In this document: piece by piece, positions 15,625 to 21,124 of the stretch | Layout: the number at the start of each line of letters is the position of its first letter | Numbering within the stretch: the first letter of the stretch is position 1 | Assembly: GCA_036835375.1 (NCBI GenBank) | Contig: DAITMB010000088.1 | Span: 1 to 21,124 of the forward strand | DNA: 21,124 nt | Direction: 5' to 3' | Source: JANQTF01 sp036835375 | GTDB taxonomy: Bacteria > Bacteroidota > Bacteroidia > J057 | Made by a program: the position numbers and the translations under genes | Notes under the pieces: generated by a model | Seen by the model: only the letters and a program-made list of their open reading frames with translations | Databases searched by the model: none | Told to the model about the DNA's origin: nothing

Positions 15625-17450
15625 ATTCCTTGAAAAAAAGCTTGAAGTTCTTCTGTCGAAAACACTTTCCAGGTAGGGCGACCACCTGGGGAAAAAGCGG
15701 GAGCCTCGCATCTAAAAAGGTCTTCCACCATGTTTTTCATTTCCAAGATACTCAATTTGTGCGGCGATGTTACAGCGGAACGAAGGGCAACAGACTTGGC
15801 TACTGTCTCAAAAAGGCGCTCGGGTGCGCGCGTTGTGCCTGTGAGTTGAATATCAGCCAGCATCTGCTCAAAGACCTCCCGCACTTTTCCCGTTGCGATG
15901 CCGCTGGGCGTGCCATAGACAATCCAAGTATGTTTGCCAAAATCTTTGACTTCAAATCCCATTTGATTGACCACATGCTCCACTTCCTTCATGGCCAGAA
16001 AGTCTTCCGCCGAAAATTCTACCGTCTGTGGGAAAAGCAATTGCTGCGAATCAAGTTTTTTTCCCTTTTGTGCTTTGAGAAACGATTCATAGAGGACTCG
16101 CTGATGAGCCAGCACTTGATCAATCAAGTAGAGCTTGTTGCCTCGGTCTGTGAGCAGATAGCGAAGTTGCCATTGCACGAGCAGGCCATCTGTGTGAGTC
16201 AACGTAGCGCTCGTTCCAGAAGTAGGAAACAACGAAGGTTGGGGCTTAGGCTCCGGGATCAGCTGGGAAGGAGGTTGATAGAGAGATTCCCAGTCTTCTC
16301 GACGCGGCGTCCGTGAGTGTTCATCGGTCCAGGATCGGTTGGCAGAGTCGAGGTCCCGTTTGGTCGCGGAGCGCTGGAGGGGTGCCGAGGCAGAAGGCGG
16401 ATGGCTTCCGTAGATGGCTTGCTTCAGATCGTCGTTGTCCCAGTCGAGATTCGGCGCAAATTCTGCTTCGCCGAGCGCCCGCTTCACGATGCTTTGCAGC
16501 AAGACGTAGAGGGTCCGCTCGTCGTCAAATTTCACCTCGGTCTTGGTCGGGTGAATGTTGATGTCCACGTGCACTGGGTCAATGTCGATGAATAAGCAGT
16601 AGAAAGGAAAGGAATCCTTTGGCAAAAATCCCTCGTAGCCTGTCGTCACGGCATGGTGGAGATAGTTGTGACGAATGAAGCGGCCATTAACAAAGAAAAA
16701 TTGCTCACCTTTCTGCCTGCGATGTACCTCTGGCCCTGCAAGAAATCCATGAATGCTCGCGTATCCCGCATGTTCTTCCACCGCTCGCAAATGTCCTTCG
16801 AGGTCTTTGCCAAAAAGTGTGACCAGCCTTTTTTCAAGCGCTCCGGCAGGTAGGTCATACACTTCGGTAGTGTTGTGTAGCAAACTGAGCTGCGTTTCGG
16901 GGTGAGGAATCGCGATTCGGATGAACTCTTGCACAATGTGGCGCGTCTCCACAGGATTTCCTTTCAGGAAGTTCCGGCGGGCAGGCACATTATAGAACAA
17001 ATTTTTCACCAAAAAGGTGCTGCCAGACGGACACACGCAAGCCTCTTGTTTTTTGATGTCATTAGCCTCGATGTCGATTTCTACACCGAGCTCTTCATCT
17101 GTCAGGCGTGTCCTGAGCTTCACTTGGGCCACTGCAGCTATAGAAGCCAGTGCTTCCCCACGAAATCCGAGCGTTAAAATGCGGAAGAGGTCTGCTTGCT
17201 CCCGAATTTTAGACGTCGCGTGCCGCTCAAAAGCCATTCGAGCATCTTGCACCGACATGCCGGAGCCATTGTCAGTCACCTGAATCAGGGTTTTGCCAGC
17301 GTCTTTGATCACAACATCTACTCGTGTGGCACCAGCGTCAATCGCATTTTCCAGCAGTTCTTTTACGACTGAGGCAGGGCGCTGCACTACCTCACCAGCC
17401 GCAATCTGGTTGGCGAGTACGTCGGGTAATACGCGGATTTTGTTTTGCAT
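15621..17450 (-). CDS. mutL: DNA mismatch repair protein MutL
   Basis: From the ATG at 17450 it has 609 residues; the open frame runs on to 17525, but the extra residues are basic and unlike MutL, whose N-terminus normally starts near IRVLP. The N-terminal GHKL ATPase is intact: ELLENAIDAG (catalytic Glu34, Asn35), DNGSGM (60-65), HATSKI and FRGEAL (96-101). A Pro/Ser-rich linker spans about 345-420. In the C-terminal dimerisation domain the endonuclease motif DQHA(X)2E(X)4E reads DQVLAHQRVLYE (444-455), and the CPHGRP motif reads SPGGRP (587-592). A clamp-binding-like QQLLFP lies at 469-474. It links MutS mismatch recognition to downstream repair. It is first in a minus-strand gene string and divergent from 17599. 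Confidence 0.96.
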   Translation of the reverse strand: MQNKIRVLPDVLANQIAAGEVVQRPASVVKELLENAIDAGATRVDVVIKDAGKTLIQVTDNGSGMSVQDARMAFERHATSKIREQADLFRILTLGFRGEALASIAAVAQVKLRTRLTDEELGVEIDIEANDIKKQEACVCPSGSTFLVKNLFYNVPARRNFLKGNPVETRHIVQEFIRIAIPHPETQLSLLHNTTEVYDLPAGALEKRLVTLFGKDLEGHLRAVEEHAGYASIHGFLAGPEVHRRQKGEQFFFVNGRFIRHNYLHHAVTTGYEGFLPKDSFPFYCLFIDIDPVHVDINIHPTKTEVKFDDERTLYVLLQSIVKRALGEAEFAPNLDWDNDDLKQAIYGSHPPSASAPLQRSATKRDLDSANRSWTDEHSRTPRREDWESLYQPPSQLIPEPKPQPSLFPTSGTSATLTHTDGLLVQWQLRYLLTDRGNKLYLIDQVLAHQRVLYESFLKAQKGKKLDSQQLLFPQTVEFSAEDFLAMKEVEHVVNQMGFEVKDFGKHTWIVYGTPSGIATGKVREVFEQMLADIQLTGTTRAPERLFETVAKSVALRSAVTSPHKLSILEMKNMVEDLFRCEAPAFSPGGRPTWKVFSTEELQAFFQGI

Positions 17451-17598
17451 GGGATGAATCAACAAGCAATGTAGGAAAAACCTCCTTCCCCTGCCACGTC
17501 GATCAACTTTTCGTCTGCCGTGCACGTCTTAGCCACGATCCCACGCGGCTAGTCTTGCCGACAGCTGCTACCATCATTGGTTAAATGATCTTCTCCGT

Positions 17599-18318
17599 AT
17601 GAAAGCCGCTTTGTTTCTCTGTCTTCTTTTCTCCTTCACGCCATGCATGTGGGTGAGGTCTCAGACCATGTTCGAAGATCCCTTGCTAGAAAACTACCCC
17701 ATAGAGATGGGAGGAGAGTTGACGATCTATGGGTATTGTACCGACACGGCATTTCACCTTGGGATCCAAGCCATGTCACCCTTGCTGGCCGAGCAAATTG
17801 CTATCTCGGGGCTCAGTATTTATTTATCATCAAATGGTAAAAAAAAGAAGAATAATGGCATAATCTACCCACCCGGACTCGCCTTAGAAGATCGTCCGAG
17901 AGACCCTGAGCGTCTTCAGGCAGTACTTTTTCGTTTAGATCAAGCCCCCATGATCGGCCAATCTTATGTTTGGATATCAGAAGGTCAGCCGCGAATGGGC
18001 AGCCTTCCGGGGCCTGTAGGTCTTGAGTTAATAACCCATCGGTTGAGTTCAGTCTGGACCTATGAATATGTGTTGCCCCACCGCATGACGGGCATTTCGC
18101 CAGATCAACCCATCCGAATCGGTTGGGAGACGGGAACGCTTGGTCGTCCAGAGCTAAGTTCTGGTGACGGTGTAGGCATTTACGGTGTCAATGCGAGCAA
18201 TCCCAACCAACTGGAGACCCAGCAGCAGCGGCAGCGCATGCGCGATCTGGAGCGATATCGGGAGTTTACTGTCGCGAAAAAAGGATGGGCCAAAAAGCTG
18301 CAACTACCCAAACTGTGA
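17599..18318 (+). CDS. Secreted protein of unknown family
   Basis: The protein has 239 residues and I do not recognise the family. An N-terminal signal peptide (MKAALFLCLLFSFTPCMW, cleavage probably VRS-Q at about 21-22) would leave an N-terminal Gln. The mature part looks like mixed beta sequence with a lysine run (GKKKKNN at about 79-85), several Pro-Gly turns and a Gln/Arg-rich C-terminal helix (about 200-238, QQQRQRMRDLERYREF). No transmembrane helix, repeat, sorting domain or catalytic motif is visible. It is transcribed divergently from mutL across a 148-base gap and converges on the YcxB-like gene 64 bases downstream. Confidence 0.7.
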   Translation: MKAALFLCLLFSFTPCMWVRSQTMFEDPLLENYPIEMGGELTIYGYCTDTAFHLGIQAMSPLLAEQIAISGLSIYLSSNGKKKKNNGIIYPPGLALEDRPRDPERLQAVLFRLDQAPMIGQSYVWISEGQPRMGSLPGPVGLELITHRLSSVWTYEYVLPHRMTGISPDQPIRIGWETGTLGRPELSSGDGVGIYGVNASNPNQLETQQQRQRMRDLERYREFTVAKKGWAKKLQLPKL

Positions 18319-18382
18319 CAGTCGGTTCTTTCTATCAGAATCTTTTCCTTTAATTCATCAAATCAGCGCTTTTTTCAGCCGA

Positions 18383-18913
18383 TTAAGCGTGCTTCCTCAA
18401 TGCCAGCGGTCGAATCATTTCCTGCCACTGAGCGTGTTTTTCAGGGCTGTCCAGCGCGCGTTTGGGCAGCACCAATGCTTGTTTGCCGTCGAGATAGAGC
18501 ATCCAGTGATATTTGGTTCGCACGATGCGGCTCACTTGTTTCCAGGTGAAGGTTTGGTTTCCCTGCGCCAAATTCACTTGTATCCCCTGCTGCGACACTT
18601 GCCAGGTTCTGGGACCAGTGACCAATCCCGGACTTGACTTTTTGATCAGCACCTCCACATGTCGATGGACCCGCATTTTCACGAATTGGTCGAGCACGAG
18701 CACATATACCAGCGCGGTGCCGCCCAGCAGCCCAGTGAGTGTCCAGTCCCATTCATCGGAAAACAATCGGACACCCAAGACGGCCAAGGCTGCGATGATG
18801 ATCACACGCAGGCGAGAGCGGTTTCGCTTGGTGCGATTCTCGGGCTTGGACCAGGCATTGTAGTAGTTGAAGGCTAATAAATCTCCCGCCTGTTGTTCAA
18901 AGGTCAGTTCCAT
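18383..18913 (-). CDS. YcxB-like small membrane protein
   Basis: A 176-residue protein. A short cytosolic N-terminus with an FxYYNAW segment and a very basic stretch (NRTKRNRSRLR at 26-36) precede two helices (about 36-51 and 57-76). A soluble beta-rich C-terminal domain follows (about 95-165: TWQVSQQGIQV, TFTWKQVSRIVRTKYHWMLYL, ALVLPKRAL). This order of two helices followed by a PH-like beta domain is that of the YcxB-like C-terminal domain family, whose role is unknown. Its start lies six bases after the stop of the SprB-repeat gene, so it is probably cotranscribed with it. Confidence 0.75.
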   Translation of the reverse strand: MELTFEQQAGDLLAFNYYNAWSKPENRTKRNRSRLRVIIIAALAVLGVRLFSDEWDWTLTGLLGGTALVYVLVLDQFVKMRVHRHVEVLIKKSSPGLVTGPRTWQVSQQGIQVNLAQGNQTFTWKQVSRIVRTKYHWMLYLDGKQALVLPKRALDSPEKHAQWQEMIRPLALRKHA

Positions 18914-18919
18914 GATTCC

Positions 18920-21124
18920 CTATTTGATCAAAGTCACCGTGCCGCTGTGTTCAATGTTGGCACCTGCATTTGTTCTCGCACGCACCACGAACACATACAC
19001 GCCTTCCTGCGCTATCCCTGCACCCGGAATTCTGCCATCCCAGCCTTGTGAAAGATCGCTGAGCGTGATGATGTGTCTGCCCCAGCGATCATAGATCATG
19101 GCTTCGAAGTCTGAGATGCCTTCTCCTTTGATATAAAAGACATCGTTATTGCCGTCAGCATTCGGGGTGAAGGCGTTCGGAAAGTACAATTGGCCGTCGG
19201 CGATGATGGTCAGGGTGAGCGAAAACGTCGTGGGGCAAACAAAGAATTCGTTCCATCCGGTGAGCGTAACCCGGTAGTCTCCGGGCTGGTCATAGGCATG
19301 ACTGGGATTCGATACGTCAGACATCGATCCATCGCCAAACTCCCAAAGGTAGGCCACCGCGCCGGTCGTGAGGTTTGAAAATTGGATGTCCCCCGTAGAT
19401 TCCAAGATGGGCAATGCAGGGTCTGGGATCGTGGTGAAGCGCGTATCGGCTGGAGGTGTGTTGGGGATCTCAAATAAAATTGAATCCAGGCACCCACGAC
19501 TGTCGCGCAAGAATACTTCATATGCTTGCCCTGGGACATCGACCGCAGCTCCGGAAAGGAGCAAAGGGAGCCCAGACCAGTCGAACACATAGCCAGCACC
19601 GGGCGTCCCGCCGGAAGCAGAAAGCCAGGCTGCACCATTTTCAAAGTCACAAAAGGCTTCCCTGAGAGAATCCAGGGCCAACATGAGGCGATCAGGCTGT
19701 GTGACCACGACTTCTCCCATCACTTCACATCCGAGGCTGTCCTCCACACGGTAGCCGTAGTTTCCCGCAACCAGCGATCTGGCTGTGTCGCCGAACTGGA
19801 TGGGATCCGTCCACCATTCTGTGGCGTAAGGCACATTTCCACCAGAGATGGTTACCCATGCCGTTCCCGTATTTTCCTCAAAACATCGCACTTCCTCCAT
19901 CTGCGCGAAGGCTGTGAGCAAGGCAGGTTCATTGATCTGTAGATCAGAAAGGGCACTTTCGCAGGCACTGTCGTCCCGCACGATGACTTGGTACGCTCCG
20001 GGTTCTAAAGATGAAAACGATGTGTCTGAGAGGAAACCCCCTGTGTTGAGCGAGAAAGAATAAGGCTCCACACCGCCAGTGGCAGTTACCACAATTTCTC
20101 CATTTCCTTCTCCAAAGCATCGCACATCCGTCATGCTGACCAGGTTGATATTCAATGGATCCGGCTCCGTGAGCTCCACCGACACCGTGTCAGTACACAG
20201 GCTATCGTCTTGGACCAATGCAAGGTAGGATCCGGCGGTCAATCCCAGAAAAAGAGGATCTGGCTGAAAATCTCCGCCATTGATCTGATACTGGAGTGGG
20301 TCGCGACCACCTGTGGCGAGCAGAAGAATTTCTCCTGTATTGCCGCCCGCGCACGCAATGTTTCTTGTTTGATCTACGCTGTTCACCAAGCGATCAGGCT
20401 CGATGATTTGGAACACCAGCGAGTCGAGACAAAGGCTATCGTCCCGAACCTGAATCCAATAGCTTCCTCCTGAGAGGCCCGCAAAGAGCAGTCCCGTTCC
20501 CCAGGTAGCAGTGTCTTGACGAAATTCATAGGATCCCGATCCTCCCGAAGCCATCACTTCTATACTCCCATTTTCTTCGCCGAAACAGCGGACATGCCGA
20601 AGCAGGACTGTGTCCAATATCAATTGCGGAGGCTCCTGAAGCGCAACAGAAAGGCTATCGAGACACCCAAGGGCATCTTGTACGATTGCTAAATAGCTAT
20701 CCGCAGCAAGGTCTTCAAACAATGCGCCCGGCTGAAAGACAGTTCCCAGCGTGTAGCTGTATGGGGTGGTGCCGCCGATGGCTGTCAGTGATATCTCACC
20801 ATCAGGAATTTGAAAGCATGCCAAGTCCTTTTGAGATGCCAGTGCCAACTGAAGCAATGGCGGTTCTGAGATGGTAAAAGGAATCGGCACGAGGCAGCCA
20901 TTGTCGTCAATGAGCATCAGCGTATCAGTCATGGTGGGGAGATTCCCAAATAAATTGCTGATGTTGCTGATGATCGTGTCGCCGTTCAAGGCATATCGAT
21001 ACGGAGCCGCGCCTCCAAATGCCGTGAGGGTGATGGAGCCACTGCTATCCCCAAAGCATGCCACATTCGTTAACACATCCACCCCCCCGGAGAGGCCCGT
21101 TGGTGTCGTGAGGAAGGTATCGAC
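18920..21124 (-). CDS. SprB-repeat, PKD-domain adhesin-like protein with gliding-motility-associated (T9SS type B) C-terminal domain, 5' partial
   Basis: The frame is open to the right edge, so the start lies outside; 734 residues are visible. Seven SprB-type repeats fill about residues 15-555 in a regular 78-residue period. Each has a first Cys in a V-x-CFGExNG-like turn, a TxxGGxxPYxY segment and a second Cys about 52 residues on (DDSLC, ALGC, SRGC). A PKD-like domain follows (about 560-641, LWEFGDGSxSxxxNPxHxYxxPGxY). The last 90 residues (YFPNAFTPNADGNNDVF... YDRWGRHI... GVYVFVV) are the gliding-motility-associated C-terminal domain. By family knowledge it is exported by T9SS and displayed on or released from the cell surface as an adhesin; SprB itself mediates gliding. 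Its own gliding role is not shown here. Confidence 0.92.
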   Translation of the reverse strand, partial: VDTFLTTPTGLSGGVDVLTNVACFGDSSGSITLTAFGGAAPYRYALNGDTIISNISNLFGNLPTMTDTLMLIDDNGCLVPIPFTISEPPLLQLALASQKDLACFQIPDGEISLTAIGGTTPYSYTLGTVFQPGALFEDLAADSYLAIVQDALGCLDSLSVALQEPPQLILDTVLLRHVRCFGEENGSIEVMASGGSGSYEFRQDTATWGTGLLFAGLSGGSYWIQVRDDSLCLDSLVFQIIEPDRLVNSVDQTRNIACAGGNTGEILLLATGGRDPLQYQINGGDFQPDPLFLGLTAGSYLALVQDDSLCTDTVSVELTEPDPLNINLVSMTDVRCFGEGNGEIVVTATGGVEPYSFSLNTGGFLSDTSFSSLEPGAYQVIVRDDSACESALSDLQINEPALLTAFAQMEEVRCFEENTGTAWVTISGGNVPYATEWWTDPIQFGDTARSLVAGNYGYRVEDSLGCEVMGEVVVTQPDRLMLALDSLREAFCDFENGAAWLSASGGTPGAGYVFDWSGLPLLLSGAAVDVPGQAYEVFLRDSRGCLDSILFEIPNTPPADTRFTTIPDPALPILESTGDIQFSNLTTGAVAYLWEFGDGSMSDVSNPSHAYDQPGDYRVTLTGWNEFFVCPTTFSLTLTIIADGQLYFPNAFTPNADGNNDVFYIKGEGISDFEAMIYDRWGRHIITLSDLSQGWDGRIPGAGIAQEGVYVFVVRARTNAGANIEHSGTVTLIK
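19463..21082 (-). repeat. Seven tandem SprB-like protein repeats, period about 234 bases
   Basis: Counting from the codon at 21082, the first Cys of successive units falls at residues 9, 89, 166, 244, 322, 400 and 478, i.e. steps of 80, 77, 78, 78, 78 and 78. The second Cys falls at 63, 140, 218, 296, 374, 452 and 531. At DNA level the units have diverged, with only short shared runs such as AGGCTATCG, so the array is old. Further units probably lie beyond the window edge. Confidence 0.85.

Noticed and set aside
15630..16316. 228-codon plus-strand frame antisense to mutL
   Set aside because: The opposite strand encodes conserved MutL throughout; the antisense product has no recognisable features.
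18361..18384. Possible hairpin at the convergent end of the unknown secreted gene and the YcxB-like gene
   Set aside because: Only a seven-bp stem with a wobble pair, overlapping a stop codon and without a T tract; too weak to call.
19463..21082. Regular repeats with about 234-base period considered as a CRISPR or satellite array
   Set aside because: The period is that of SprB protein repeats; DNA identity between units is low and there are no short identical repeats with unique spacers.
21082..21088. Run of seven C in the adhesin gene as a possible phase-variation tract
   Set aside because: Seven bases is short for slippage-driven switching, and the frame is open on both sides within the window.

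Overview
The window is about 21 kb of chromosomal DNA from a member of the Bacteroidota, near 50% GC. The placement rests on several signs. Both edges carry type IX secretion (T9SS) substrates: an M36 metalloprotease with a type A sorting domain, and an SprB-repeat protein with a gliding-motility-associated (type B) C-terminal domain. There is also a DUF6576-type rhomboid paralogue beside a canonical rhomboid downstream of mutL, signal peptides followed by Gln, and weak ribosome binding sites. A Saprospiria-like lineage is my guess from the long SprB-repeat adhesin and the base composition; it is not proven by the sequence.

Left part (1-8130), mostly plus strand: the 3' end of a secreted M36 protease and its terminator; a glycerate kinase; a three-gene string of lipoprotein, SCO-type copper chaperone lipoprotein and membrane-anchored monohaem cytochrome c; a convergent TM2-domain protein on the minus strand; a 588-base gap; and a secreted N-acetylmuramoyl-L-alanine amidase that ends at a bidirectional terminator.

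Middle part (8258-17450), entirely minus strand: eight closely packed genes in the order mutL, active rhomboid protease, (243-base gap), rhomboid-like DUF6576 protein, membrane-anchored endonuclease/exonuclease/phosphatase (EEP) protein, cysS, glutaminyl-cyclase-type M28 lipoprotein, family 2 glycosyltransferase, ECF sigma factor. Most junctions overlap or lie within about 11 bases, so this looks like one or two long operons mixing mismatch repair, membrane proteolysis, tRNA charging and envelope functions.

Right part (17599-21124): an unrecognised secreted protein on the plus strand, then on the minus strand a large SprB-repeat T9SS adhesin (5' end outside the window) followed six bases later by a small YcxB-like membrane protein.

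I found no CRISPR array, transposase, phage gene, rRNA or tRNA. The window reads as core Bacteroidota genome rather than a mobile island. The points most worth a second look are the rhomboid paralogue that has lost its catalytic histidine and gained a polar insert, a MutL with a degraded endonuclease motif but an intact clamp-binding-like motif, the regular 78-residue Cys-paired repeats of the adhesin, and the co-occurrence of a glutaminyl cyclase gene with signal peptides that would expose Gln.
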